Positions 50,167 to 58,237 of a DNA stretch of 64,000 nt are shown piece after piece. Position numbers and translations under genes: made by a program. The notes below the pieces were generated by a model that was given only the letters and a program-made list of their open reading frames with translations, was not told where the DNA came from and made no database searches. Position 1 is the first letter of the stretch. Each line of letters opens with the position of its first letter. The DNA is from T3SED10-260 sp035363255 (GTDB lineage Bacteria > Caldisericota > Caldisericia > UBA6126): contig DAOSES010000004.1 in the NCBI GenBank assembly GCA_035363255.1, forward strand, positions 1-64,000, in the 5' to 3' direction.

Positions 50167-50970
50167 CTATGAGTTTGGAATAGAATCCATGGAAGGAGTG
50201 GTAGAGTTTTCTGTTTGAGATGGTGTAAAGACCAGCTTTGCCTGGGCTTTGATAACTTCATCATCCTCTTCTTCTTGCATTTTTAGGTCTTTATAGAGGT
50301 AAAGGGAGGATTGGGCCACCAAGGGGGTGATAAAGAAGGAATTATAAGCTATCGAAATTAAATTTGCCCACAAGGGAGGGGGGTTGGTGAAGCCAAAGAA
50401 ATACCAATTGAGTGCAGCTGCAACAACTCCGAAGAATCCGATTATCATAGTATAACCCAGCAAGCTCCATTTGACTCCTTCGGTAAGTTTTTCGCTGATG
50501 CGAAAGACTTTTCGGACACTGGTGTCTTGATCGACCAAAACTTGGCTTACAAAAAAGTAACACATGATAATAATGAAGCCAGGAAAGATAAAAAGGAAAA
50601 ACCCCAAGACGATTAATAAGGTAAAAACTATTTGTACGCCGATAAATCTTAACACCAGGGAAAAGGAAGGGGCTTTGATTTCACCAAAGGGAATGGTTCG
50701 AGGATTTTCAAAGTTTTTAAGCCCCAGGCGGATATAGAAGATTTGAACGATGGAAGAGATAAATAAGATCAGCAGAATAACAACAGCGAGTATTGAAATT
50801 TGATTCAACATATCCAATGGATTTATCGTACTTGGCTGAGTAGGAAGAAAATGAAGATAAGCTGCATTAATAGCAAATAGAACTGCTCCATAGCTCAGGA
50901 TAAGGGTAAAATTTTTCTGGTAAACAGTGAATGCGAACCTGAAGGAATCCCCTATATTTAACTGTTTCAT
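50167..50970 (-). CDS. Multi-span membrane protein, probably DUF975/YIP1-like
   Basis: A 267-aa protein with about five or six hydrophobic segments after MKQLNIGDSFRFAFTVYQKN. The pattern of an amphipathic start followed by paired spans resembles glycerophosphodiesterase-membrane-domain or DUF975 proteins, without a firm match. I start at 50970 where AGAGG precedes the ATG. The longer open frame to 51183 runs through a repeat hairpin and is unlikely. The tail is charged and polar. It ends 11 bases before the next minus-strand gene (the Fpg-like gene), so both are likely co-transcribed. Confidence 0.6.
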   Translation of the reverse strand: MKQLNIGDSFRFAFTVYQKNFTLILSYGAVLFAINAAYLHFLPTQPSTINPLDMLNQISILAVVILLILFISSIVQIFYIRLGLKNFENPRTIPFGEIKAPSFSLVLRFIGVQIVFTLLIVLGFFLFIFPGFIIIMCYFFVSQVLVDQDTSVRKVFRISEKLTEGVKWSLLGYTMIIGFFGVVAAALNWYFFGFTNPPPLWANLISIAYNSFFITPLVAQSSLYLYKDLKMQEEEDDEVIKAQAKLVFTPSQTENSTTPSMDSIPNS

Positions 50971-51066
50971 GTTCTGCCTCTTTTCTACAAAACAGAATTT
51001 TGTGTTTATTATAATGACGAACAGACATAAAGTAAAATTTTTATCCCATAAAAAAAACGCATGATT

Positions 51067-51103
51067 AAAATGTCGCAAGTGCAACGTCCCTCTGCGACAT
51101 TTT
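51067..51103. repeat. Family B hairpin, copy 1
   Basis: AAAATGTCGCA (51067-51077) and TGCGACATTTT (51093-51103) with ACGTCCCTC in the loop. It is flanked by A and T runs on both sides, so it could terminate in both directions. It lies between divergent genes. Confidence 0.65.
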
Positions 51104-51169
51104 TGTAATTTTGAACCATTCAGCAGGGAAGGTGTTTTGTTTGATATCTCAGTATAAAGGAGTGGTGTG

Positions 51170-51679
51170 ATGTCAAATTGCATATGCAGTGATAAGCGTT
51201 TTACTGGTCTTATCTGGGCATTTATGAGGATCTGGCTTGGCTATACCTGGATTAAAGCTGGAATCGGTAAAATTCAAAATCCCGCTTGGTTTGGCACCGA
51301 GGCTGGAACAGCTATCAGCGGTTTTTTTCGTGGTGCTTTGGCTAAAGCAGTGGGCGACAATCCCGCAGTTCGCTCCTGGTATGCCTACTTTATCGAACAC
51401 ATTGCCTTGCCTAATGCAGAATTTTTTAGCTATTTGATTGTTTTTGCAGAAATCCTGATTGGTATTTCTCTTATTCTCGGACTCTTTTCTGTCTTGGGTT
51501 TATTGGCTGGTGGTTTTATGAATCTTAACTTTATGCTTGCTGGTTCCACTGGTTTAAATCCGATCATGATTACTGTGGTCTTTATTTTGATTTATGTTGG
51601 AGCAGATAGATATTATTATGGACTTGATCGCTGGGTGATCCCCTATTTAAAACAAAGGATGAAATCCAAATCCAGATAG
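51170..51679 (+). CDS. DoxX family membrane protein
   Basis: A 169-aa protein with four hydrophobic segments. FMRIWLGYTWIKAGIGKIQNP at the start of the first span, YLIVFAEILIGISLILGLF and the closing YYYGLDRWVIPYLKQ are typical of the DoxX/thiosulfate:quinone oxidoreductase small-subunit-like family. Known members take part in quinone-linked oxidation or in a membrane redox complex, but most are uncharacterised. AAGGAG (51157-51162) is 7 bases before ATG 51170. It is a single gene with no oxidase partner nearby. Confidence 0.82.
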   Translation: MSNCICSDKRFTGLIWAFMRIWLGYTWIKAGIGKIQNPAWFGTEAGTAISGFFRGALAKAVGDNPAVRSWYAYFIEHIALPNAEFFSYLIVFAEILIGISLILGLFSVLGLLAGGFMNLNFMLAGSTGLNPIMITVVFILIYVGADRYYYGLDRWVIPYLKQRMKSKSR

Positions 51680-51764
51680 ACGAGTGCATGCTATAATATA
51701 TAATGTTAGAAAGAAAACAAAGCTATTTTTGCGGTTGATCCGCTAGGGGAGTTTTTGATTTATC

Positions 51765-52241
51765 ATGCGTTTGAGCCTGCTTCCTAAAGAGAGAGTTGTT
51801 TTTAAAACCCGAGTACATTTTATCACTTTGTTTCAATGGAAGAATTCAATCTTGATGATCATGGGCATAGGAGCTGTGATTGTGGGAGATATGTATTCGT
51901 TTGAGGATAAGGTGATCGTTATTCTGGCAGGGGTAGCTCTGTTGCTGGTACTTCTTATGCTTTTTGAGTCATTTATGTTTTGGTATAAGACCTATGTTAT
52001 TGTGACCAACCAACGATTGCTTTATTCGATCGGTTGGATATCCCCCTTTGTTCGAGAGATCTCTTTAAACAGGATTTCTGATATTTCGGTTGCTCAAGGT
52101 TTTCTTGGAAGAAGCTTAAATTTTGGGACTCTTTATTTTAACCATGATCATGATGTTTTGCTACCCCTTTTCATGATCGCTCAACCCTATTTGTTCAGGC
52201 ATCATGTTATGAATCTTGTGAAGCCAATATCTCATGATTGA
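51765..52241 (+). CDS. Bacterial PH-domain (bPH2/YdbT-like) membrane protein
   Basis: A 158-aa protein with two adjacent hydrophobic segments (about 27-45 and 48-70), followed by a bPH2 domain: YVIVTNQRLLYSIGWISP, then REISLNRISDISVAQG and LNFGTLYFN. Proteins of this sort are membrane-anchored and widespread in Firmicutes. The function is unknown beyond a proposed scaffold or stress role. GGGGAG lies about 12 bases before the ATG, a loose spacing. TATAAT-like sequence occurs near 51693. Confidence 0.8.
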   Translation: MRLSLLPKERVVFKTRVHFITLFQWKNSILMIMGIGAVIVGDMYSFEDKVIVILAGVALLLVLLMLFESFMFWYKTYVIVTNQRLLYSIGWISPFVREISLNRISDISVAQGFLGRSLNFGTLYFNHDHDVLLPLFMIAQPYLFRHHVMNLVKPISHD

Positions 52242-52393
52242 GCATTGATTTAGTGTTTAATATTATATACAAAGCGTATCTATTTGTATTTAAGGTTTAT
52301 GCAATAATGGATGCAATATGTAAGTATTAATAAGCAAATAGCAAACCTAAATGTATAGTATATTACATATTTTCAAAAAAAGGAGTTTTGTGT

Positions 52394-52611
52394 GTGAATA
52401 TCTATGATTTTAGGTACTTGACCGTTCTTTGCAGGAAGTGTCTTTAGAAATTTATCGTGGAAAAGTTTTGTTGATTGTTAATTCTGCCACTCGATGTGGC
52501 TTGACTCCACAATCACAGTTACTCCCTCTGAGCTTGGGAAAGAAATCGAAACCCTACTTTCCTAAAAGGCTTAATCAGAACAAACAAAAGGAATGGTCCA
52601 AAAGTAAGTAA
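52394..52611 (+). pseudogene. Broken glutathione peroxidase gene
   Basis: AAAGGAG precedes GTG 52394, whose frame reads VNIYDF, the usual GPx start, then loses frame. In another frame the sequence resumes as EVSLEIYRGKVLLIVNSATR and CGLTPQSQ, the GPx active-site segment with Cys (TGT) in the peroxidatic position. About 10 residues are garbled at the frameshift (52412-52435). After CGLTPQSQLL the similarity ends, and the DUF457-type gene on the other strand begins. The gene is thus frameshifted and 3'-truncated, and it cannot encode a working enzyme. Confidence 0.75.
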
Positions 52612-53076
52612 CTCCAAGAGCCAAATCTTGATCATTTCTTGAGTAATGGGTGGAGGCAAGTCTTTTTGTACTGATAGCCAGGGGATTGGAAGCACAAGAC
52701 TTGCAGAGGAGAACGGCCAGAAAATTGCTACTCCATAGCCATGGTTGTAAAAGGAATCAAGCAAGAGATGGCTAAAAAGGGCAAGATTCATGAGTAAGAG
52801 AAAAATCCCTTGGGGTTTTGTCTTGAAGATATATTTGCATAAAAGAAGGTAAGTGCAGCTAATACCAAGCGCCACAATCATGGTAATCCATAGGCTATGA
52901 CTCACCTCATAGCGGTCGTGACCCCAACCTGGGACTGGAAGATCGGGCAAGTTTGCCAAAATTACAAAAAGAATCAAAATGCTTGGGATAAAAATTCGTT
53001 TTGCATTCAAGGGGAGTTTTTTTAAAGCTAAGATGCCAAAACTGAGACCCACCAGGCTGTGACCCATTTGTGTCAT
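52519..53076 (-). CDS. Membrane-bound metal-dependent hydrolase (YdjM/DUF457-like)
   Basis: A 185-aa protein with four hydrophobic segments. MTQMGHSLVGLSFGILAL, LPDLPVPGWGHDRYEVSHSLW and FSHLLLDSFYNHG contain the His/Asp pattern (H..., GHD..., SH, HxxxD) of the LexA-binding, inner membrane metal-hydrolase group. The substrate is unknown. Its 3' end overlaps the remains of a glutathione peroxidase gene on the opposite strand, indicating that one gene displaced the other. No clear operon partner. Confidence 0.8.
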   Translation of the reverse strand: MTQMGHSLVGLSFGILALKKLPLNAKRIFIPSILILFVILANLPDLPVPGWGHDRYEVSHSLWITMIVALGISCTYLLLCKYIFKTKPQGIFLLLMNLALFSHLLLDSFYNHGYGVAIFWPFSSASLVLPIPWLSVQKDLPPPITQEMIKIWLLELLTFGPFLLFVLIKPFRKVGFRFLSQAQRE

Positions 53077-53113
53077 ATGAAAACTTCCTCAGATTTGCTC
53101 AAGCAACTCATGT

Positions 53114-53773
53114 TTACGGGAGATTTGGGCCACTTGCACGGAGAGATTCGATGTCGATATTAACTTCAAAGTATTTTCCTTTTTCGTCGTACATGCCTGC
53201 AAACCATCGTTGGTCTTCGGGACTACGTGAAATGTTTAGATTAGCTGCTACCCCTGTTCTTTCGTTGTATTCAAGGTTGTAGCTTTTGCCATTTACATCG
53301 TTGAAATGAAGCTGATAGTCGGGTGCAGGTTCTATGGAAACTAAATTGCCATGGGGGGCATAAATGATACCGTCCACGTTATTTTGTCTTCGCCATTGAT
53401 CTATATTCATATCTTGTCCAGGATATTTCCAATCCAGGAGGGTTTTCCATGCGATATCATCACCTTTCCAAGTTTGGGTTTTTGAGTCCCATACCAACTT
53501 GGGTGGGAATTTGTTGTTTGCTTTTCTGTAGTCAATCATGAGTTGAGTTAAATTGTATGCAATTTCCACTGGACCAGTTCCTAAGATGGTTTTAGTGGGG
53601 GTCCATGCTGGTGGCTCCTCTTTATGTTCGTCCTCTAAAGCTTCCTGAGTGCGTTCAAGTACCTGAACAACACTGGTACGAAGGGTAGGAATAGTACCAA
53701 TGATAACCAAAATCAATACTGCGAACACCAACGCATATTCTAAAAAAGTCTGCCCCTCTTCGCGTTTTAGCAT
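53114..53773 (-). CDS. Flp/Tad-type pilin-like protein with a C-terminal extension
   Basis: A 219-aa protein. EGQTFLEYALVFAVLILVII (residues about 5-24) fits the Flp/class III signal (G-x-x-x-x-E-Y at the cleavage/assembly site). The remaining 190 residues are soluble and much longer than a Flp pilin (about 60 aa), with VDGIIYAPHGNLVSIEP and WFAGMYDEKGKYFEV. GGGATGGGAG precedes the ATG. No tad assembly genes are near. It may be a minor pseudopilin or a stand-alone surface anchor assembled by machinery elsewhere. Confidence 0.75.
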   Translation of the reverse strand: MLKREEGQTFLEYALVFAVLILVIIGTIPTLRTSVVQVLERTQEALEDEHKEEPPAWTPTKTILGTGPVEIAYNLTQLMIDYRKANNKFPPKLVWDSKTQTWKGDDIAWKTLLDWKYPGQDMNIDQWRRQNNVDGIIYAPHGNLVSIEPAPDYQLHFNDVNGKSYNLEYNERTGVAANLNISRSPEDQRWFAGMYDEKGKYFEVNIDIESLRASGPNLP

Positions 53774-53883
53774 ATTTTACTCCCATCCCAAGGATGTCTA
53801 ATGATTTTAGATAATATCTATTTTACTGGTTTTTACAATTATCACCATATCCATTTACTGGTATTCAGGCAGGGAGAAATATT

Positions 53884-54672
53884 CTATCTTTCAGCTTTGA
53901 TGTAATAGGATGCAATGTAGTTTTCAATCCCCCTGTCGGGAGCCCATGTTTTCACTATTTCCTTACTATTATCCTTTGGGATGAGTTGAATATTACGAAA
54001 TCCAGACTTGCTTAACATATTGCTAACATTTTCAAGTAACTCTGCGCCCCCTATACAACTTGAAATCATGGTAAGGTCATCTTTGATTTCGTTGGGTAGG
54101 GCTTTAGTTGCAAGAATATCAGATATTGCTATCCTTCCTCCAGGTTTTAAGACTCTATATGCTTCATGAAACACTTGCTCTTTATCGAAGGATAGATTGA
54201 GGACACAGTTGGATATGATTACATCTATGGTATTGTCAGCAACTGGCAAATGTTCGATTTCACCCAATCTAAACTCAACATTGGGTATTTGGTGTTTTAT
54301 TGCATTCTTTCTTGCTAAAGAGATCATGTCTGGAGTCATATCCACTCCGATTACCTGACCTTGCGCGCCAACTTTTCTACTAGCCAGGAAACAGTCAATG
54401 CCTCCTCCGCTTCCCAAATCCAGGACTGTTTCACCCTCTTTTAATTCAGCAATACTTAAGGGGTTTCCGCAGCCGAGACCCATGCTTGATTCGGTAGGAG
54501 CATTTAGCAGTTCCTCTGTGCTGTAGCCCATGCGAATATTAGCTTCAGTGGAATCAAGAGGGGTGCTTCCACAAGAGCACCCATTGCTACAGCAAGCTTG
54601 AGGGGACTTTCCCTGAGCTATTTTGGCGTAGCTCTCTCTTACGAATTCTCTCTTATCATTAGCGTCAGTCAT
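53884..54672 (-). CDS. arsM: Arsenite S-adenosylmethionine methyltransferase
   Basis: A 262-aa class I methyltransferase. SAM loop VLDLGSGGGIDCFLASR (about 78-94), and the ArsM cysteines: an N-terminal CCSNGCSCG cluster (about 25-33), CVLNLS (about 153) and SSCIGGAELL (about 202). It methylates As(III) to mono-, di- and trimethyl species, using thiols, in the cytoplasm. ATG 54672 follows GAGGAAGG by 8 bases. A GTG at 54681 is upstream but less well placed. The ArsR operon at 24299 is far away, so co-regulation is not shown. The order of Cys residues supports a functional enzyme. Confidence 0.92.
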   Translation of the reverse strand: MTDANDKREFVRESYAKIAQGKSPQACCSNGCSCGSTPLDSTEANIRMGYSTEELLNAPTESSMGLGCGNPLSIAELKEGETVLDLGSGGGIDCFLASRKVGAQGQVIGVDMTPDMISLARKNAIKHQIPNVEFRLGEIEHLPVADNTIDVIISNCVLNLSFDKEQVFHEAYRVLKPGGRIAISDILATKALPNEIKDDLTMISSCIGGAELLENVSNMLSKSGFRNIQLIPKDNSKEIVKTWAPDRGIENYIASYYIKAER

Positions 54673-54765
54673 ATGGAACACCTTCCTCTTTTATATATTT
54701 AGCCTACTTGCTAAATATACCCAAAGTAAGAAGTAGTTGAATACAAAAAAGGTTAAATTTCCAAC

Positions 54766-55251
54766 TTATGAGACTTTGGCTAAAAGAACTACATAGTTTT
54801 TGCCATATACTTTTGCGCATTTGGGACAGGTGGTGTAATAGAAATAGATCATTTCCACTGTTTTGCGCTTTTCTTTAACATATTGAGTCATTTCTTTGAC
54901 CCATTTTCCCATGTTATGGTAGGAGCCTTCGAATACTTTGCTTAAAAAAACACCACTAAGCGTTGTCATTTCAGCCCCAGGAACAGGCTTGGATACTTCA
55001 ATGAAGATGTCTGATCCCCAGGGTGATTTCTCGTCACTGAGCATGATCATTTGGGGCACTTTAGCTTCGGCTTTTTCAATTAACTTCATGTTTTTTATCA
55101 TTTTTTTGTTCATGTTCAATGGAATATGAACAAAACTGGAGACATGATCTTTTACAAAGAGCTTATCTTTCCATTGAATTTCTTTATTTTCCCATGGAGT
55201 GGGATCAAAGGGATCGCAACATCCTGTGGAATTGATGATTTCTTGATTCAT
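54766..55251 (-). CDS. Conserved protein of unknown function, often annotated hydrolase
   Basis: A 161-aa protein. It begins MNQEIINSTGCCDPFDPTPW, continues KLFVKDHVSSFVHIPLNM and ends with FYYTTCPKCAKVYGKNYVVLLA. I recognise this sequence pattern as a family common in anaerobic bacteria whose annotation 'hydrolase' is not based on experiment. Cys at CCDP and CPKC could bind metal. AAGGAG precedes the ATG by 8 bases. The longer open frame to 55308 crosses the hairpin at 55273 and is not used. Probably monocistronic. Confidence 0.65.
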   Translation of the reverse strand: MNQEIINSTGCCDPFDPTPWENKEIQWKDKLFVKDHVSSFVHIPLNMNKKMIKNMKLIEKAEAKVPQMIMLSDEKSPWGSDIFIEVSKPVPGAEMTTLSGVFLSKVFEGSYHNMGKWVKEMTQYVKEKRKTVEMIYFYYTTCPKCAKVYGKNYVVLLAKVS

Positions 55252-55272
55252 TTTTTTTACTCCTTGTTTTGC

Positions 55273-55313
55273 AAAAAATGTCGCAGAGTCAAGGTCCCTC
55301 TGCGACATTTTTT
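55273..55313. terminator. Family B hairpin, copy 2, likely bidirectional terminator
   Basis: A perfect 16-base stem (AAAAAATGTCGCAGAG and CTCTGCGACATTTTTT) with loop TCAAGGTCC. It lies between two minus-strand genes and ends in T runs on both strands. Confidence 0.75.
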
Positions 55314-55763
55314 GGGCAGGCTTATTTTATTGGGATGTAGATGTCCATTTCAGAGTGTTCATTATTATAAATAAAGCGTTCGTCGTAAAGCTCAAAGCTC
55401 AAATCAGTAATGGGCTCCAGACCATCTTCTATTAACCATTCACTATATACCTTATGGAAGGTATCAGCTAAGGTGTCAAGTGGTCCTTTGTGGGTATAAA
55501 CAGCGTATTTGCTAGCAGGAAGCGTTTTACTGCTCAAGCTTTCGGGTATACTTTCGATAGAACTAACTTCTCTGCAAGCAATGTAGTGAAAATGCTCCTG
55601 GCTGGGCTCATTTCCTTCCATGTAACAGATACCGTACTGATTTTGGGAAGGGGTTTTGTTGGGGATGGTTTCAATTTTACTCATAAATGAGCACCACAAG
55701 CTTGAAATGTCTTCCTTGTGCTTTCCAAACCAATGCATACCAATAAATTTCTTTTCTTCTAAC

Positions 55764-57384
55764 GGGCATGCGGACAAAAACTTGGACTTTTAAAAAAAGT
55801 TGGAGGTTGTCCGAATGTATTCAAGAGAAAAGAGAATGAAAGCTATTAAGCTGTATATCAAATACAACAAAAGTTCATCAGCGGTTAGGCATGAGCTTGG
55901 ATATCCCAGTCGAAATATGCTGCAAAGATGGTATGAACGATATCAAGAGGAACTCAAAACAGGAGTTACTTGGGATGGATACAAAGCATGGCAACGGTTT
56001 ACCAAAGAACAAAAAGACGTAGCGGTAAGGTACTATCTAGAGCATGGTAAAAATATATCTCAGACTGTCAAAATACTTGGGTATCCCAGTCGACCGATCC
56101 TTCAACGATGGTGTGAAGAAAGCGGGTTGGTAACTCGTAAAAAACGCACGAATGGAATACAATTATCTCAAGAGCAGAAAAACAAAGGGGTGATTGATTT
56201 ATGCACTAGAGAAGGAAGTGCCAACGAAGTAGCTCTTACTTATGGAGTTACGCGTGGCGACCTCTACCAATGGAAATTAAAACTGCTTGGAAAGGGGTAC
56301 CGAAAAGAGATGCCTAAAAAAGATAAGGATTCCTCTTCCAACCCTTCATCTAAAGGGAAAGAAGACCTGTTGTCAGAAATCGAGAGCTTAAAACTTGAAC
56401 TCCGACGCCTGAAACTGGAAAAAGATCTTCTGGAAAAGGCAAGTGAATTGCTAAAAAAAGAACTGGGCATCGAGCTACGAAGCTTGAGCAATAAAGAAAA
56501 GGCTTTGATCATCGATGCCCTGAAAAAGCAGTATAAGCTCCCTGAGTTGATCGAATGCTTGAATATACCCCGCAGTAGCTACTTCTATCATCATAAGATG
56601 TCCAAGCCAGATAAATTTGAAACCCTTCGTATTCGCATCCAAACCCTGTTTTTGGAGAGCCACAGGAGATATGGGTATCGTCGAATTCATTCTTTGCTGG
56701 CTCGAGAAAAGCTTCGTGTTTCAGAAAAAATAGTCCGTCGTTTAATGAGAGAGCTTGACTTGGTAGTTTATGGAAAGAAAAAGAAAAAATACAGCTCTTA
56801 TCAAGGAGAAAATCTTCCAGCAGTCAGTAATCTTATTGAGCGAGATTTTCATGCATCTGCTCCCAACTTGAAATGGTTAACAGATCTTACAGAATTTCAC
56901 CTTCCTGCAGGTAAAGTGTTTCTTTCCCCGATTATAGATTGTTTTGATGGCTGTGTAACCAGTTGGTCTATTGGTACCAGTCCTGATGCTGAGTTAGTCA
57001 ATAGTATGCTGGATCGAGCCCTTGGCACTTTAAAACCAGGAGAGCATCCCTTGATACACACCGATCGTGGTGGACATTATCGATGGCCGGGATGGATACA
57101 ACGCATGGAAAAAGCTCAACTTCCACGATCAATGTCTAAAAAAGCTTGTACTCCAGATAATGCAGCCTGTGAAGGCTTCTTTGGCAGACTTAAAAATGAG
57201 ATGTTCTATTCACAATCATGGGAAGGTGTTAGCATCGAGGAATTCATAACTATGCTCGAGGAATACATAATATGGTATAATGAGAAGAGAATTAAACTAT
57301 CCCTCGGTGGAATGAGTCCGTGGGAGTATAGACAAAACCTTGGATTAGCAATTTAATGAAGTCTAAGAAAACGTCCGCACCCCC
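55764..57384 (+). mobile_element. IS3-family insertion sequence, 1621 bp
   Basis: The ends are imperfect inverted repeats: left GGGCATGCGGACAAAAACTT, then GGACTT; right (complement) GGGGGTGCGGACGTTTTCTT, then AGACTT. A 3-base direct repeat AAC flanks it (55761-55763 and 57385-57387), and excision restores an intact GyrI-like gene. It carries one transposase gene. If the ends are taken as TG...CA (55769-57379), no target duplication appears, so the longer boundaries are preferred. Confidence 0.85.
55815..57356 (+). CDS. IS3-family transposase, single fused reading frame
   Basis: A 513-aa protein. The N-terminal half has two or three helix-turn-helix repeats (GYPSRNMLQRWYERYQ, GYPSRPILQRWCEESG) and a coiled coil (about 180-220). 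The C-terminal half has the OrfB HTH_21 segment (RRYGYRRIHSLLAREKLRVS) and an integrase core with WLTDLTEF, IHTDRGGHYR and FFGRLKNEMFY, the three acidic DDE residues. Most IS3 elements need a -1 frameshift to join OrfA and OrfB, but here one frame encodes both. GGAGG (55802-55806) lies 8 bases before ATG 55815. The element looks intact and possibly active. Confidence 0.9.
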   Translation: MYSREKRMKAIKLYIKYNKSSSAVRHELGYPSRNMLQRWYERYQEELKTGVTWDGYKAWQRFTKEQKDVAVRYYLEHGKNISQTVKILGYPSRPILQRWCEESGLVTRKKRTNGIQLSQEQKNKGVIDLCTREGSANEVALTYGVTRGDLYQWKLKLLGKGYRKEMPKKDKDSSSNPSSKGKEDLLSEIESLKLELRRLKLEKDLLEKASELLKKELGIELRSLSNKEKALIIDALKKQYKLPELIECLNIPRSSYFYHHKMSKPDKFETLRIRIQTLFLESHRRYGYRRIHSLLAREKLRVSEKIVRRLMRELDLVVYGKKKKKYSSYQGENLPAVSNLIERDFHASAPNLKWLTDLTEFHLPAGKVFLSPIIDCFDGCVTSWSIGTSPDAELVNSMLDRALGTLKPGEHPLIHTDRGGHYRWPGWIQRMEKAQLPRSMSKKACTPDNAACEGFFGRLKNEMFYSQSWEGVSIEEFITMLEEYIIWYNEKRIKLSLGGMSPWEYRQNLGLAI

Positions 57385-57480
57385 AACTGCACAATTTTTG
57401 CTTTCATAAAAACCTTCCTTTTAAAATGATTTTACTCCAAGTTTAACTTTATGCTATGTCATAAAATGTCAGGGTAGTCT

Positions 57481-57541
57481 AACAAAAAAGAACCGTCCCC
57501 GATTGTTCAATCGTCACAATCGGGGACGGTTCTTTTTTGTT
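57481..57541. terminator. Inverted pair of family A repeats between genes
   Basis: A forward copy (57481-57507) and a reverse copy (57515-57541) form a 26-base stem with a short loop, ending in TTCTTTTTTG. It terminates the CDGSH gene on the minus strand. The TAA stop (57542-57540) belongs to the reverse copy. Confidence 0.7.
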
Positions 57542-58214
57542 AGGGCTTGTTGGGGGGCACGAGGAGATGACGACCATCACAGAAGGGCATATTTTCTGAT
57601 TTTCCACAGCGACAAAGGGTAACGCGTGGACGGATTTCATAGGTAAAGCCTGTGGAAGATATGATCGGAATACCTCCCTTGACCCAGATAGCTCCCTGAT
57701 CGGTGTATCCATTTTCTTCAACGATGCTAATGGATGGATCATAGGATGGCTCAAGAATCTCACCACTTGAAGTATCAATCGGTACTAAGCGCCCTGAAGG
57801 ACAATTTTGTATGGCTTTAAGGGTTTGCTGATACTGTTTCGCATTTAGTGGTTTTTCTATTTGATTCCACACATTGCGATTAATATTGCAAAAATTTGCT
57901 AGCATACATAGGCTTTTTTGATCTTTCATGCTTAGACTGGGACCATGAATCATTTTCATCGTTTCGTCAAAGGGTCTCACATCAGCCACTTCTTCTCCAA
58001 GAAATCCTTCCTTTTGGTGAGATCCATCGCAGAAGGGGGGTGTTTTGGTTTTGCCACAACGGCATAGGGAATAGTTTTCCATTAAAGAGTAGGGCTGATA
58101 AAATCTCCACTCTACAGGAAAATTAACAAAGTTCAGCACCGCTTGAGCATGATCAAGAGGAATGCTCCCTTTGATCAGGTAGGGTCCGTTTTTTAAGATT
58201 CTTATCTCTTGCAT
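57540..58214 (-). CDS. Double CDGSH iron-sulfur protein with a divergent 4Fe-4S domain
   Basis: A 224-aa protein with two CDGSH zinc-finger-type [2Fe-2S] motifs: LCRCGKTKTPPFCDGSH (about 50-66) and LCRCGKSENMPFCDGRH (about 199-215), each C-x-C-x9-10-C-x3-H. Between them NCPSGRLVPID (about 137-147) suits the Fer4_19-type mono-cluster domain. Such multi-CDGSH proteins are redox proteins of unknown role in many anaerobes. The end of the gene coincides with a repeat, which supplies its stop codon. It follows RhaD on the same strand by 23 bases, so it is probably co-transcribed. Confidence 0.85.
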   Translation of the reverse strand: MQEIRILKNGPYLIKGSIPLDHAQAVLNFVNFPVEWRFYQPYSLMENYSLCRCGKTKTPPFCDGSHQKEGFLGEEVADVRPFDETMKMIHGPSLSMKDQKSLCMLANFCNINRNVWNQIEKPLNAKQYQQTLKAIQNCPSGRLVPIDTSSGEILEPSYDPSISIVEENGYTDQGAIWVKGGIPIISSTGFTYEIRPRVTLCRCGKSENMPFCDGRHLLVPPNKP

Positions 58215-58237
58215 ACTACATCATTTCTCTTTCGATA

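Larger units (their letters stand above)
55322..57407 (-). pseudogene. GyrI-like gene split by an IS3-family insertion
   Basis: The C-terminal part lies at 55322-55763, and the first 23 bases (ATG at 57407, MKAKIVQ, with AAGGAAGG upstream) lie on the far side of the element at 57385-57407. Removing the IS with one copy of the 3-base AAC duplication joins the parts in frame as MKAKIVQLEEKKFIGMHWFG..., 153 aa in total. The product would be a GyrI-like/AraC effector-binding protein that binds small molecules (YVYTHKGPL-type core: YAVYTHKGPLDTLADTFHK). The gene is inactive as it stands, unless the remaining frame from within the IS end is used. Confidence 0.85.

Noticed and set aside
50971..51183. 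N-terminal 71-codon extension of the multi-span membrane protein
   Set aside because: It runs through the family B hairpin, has unusual composition, and a good ribosome site precedes ATG 50970.
52480..52500. Selenocysteine glutathione peroxidase
   Set aside because: The active-site codon is TGT (Cys), not TGA, and the gene is broken.
55769..57379. IS boundaries at the TG...CA ends
   Set aside because: No target duplication is found with these ends, whereas 55764-57384 gives AAC repeats and restores a gene in frame.
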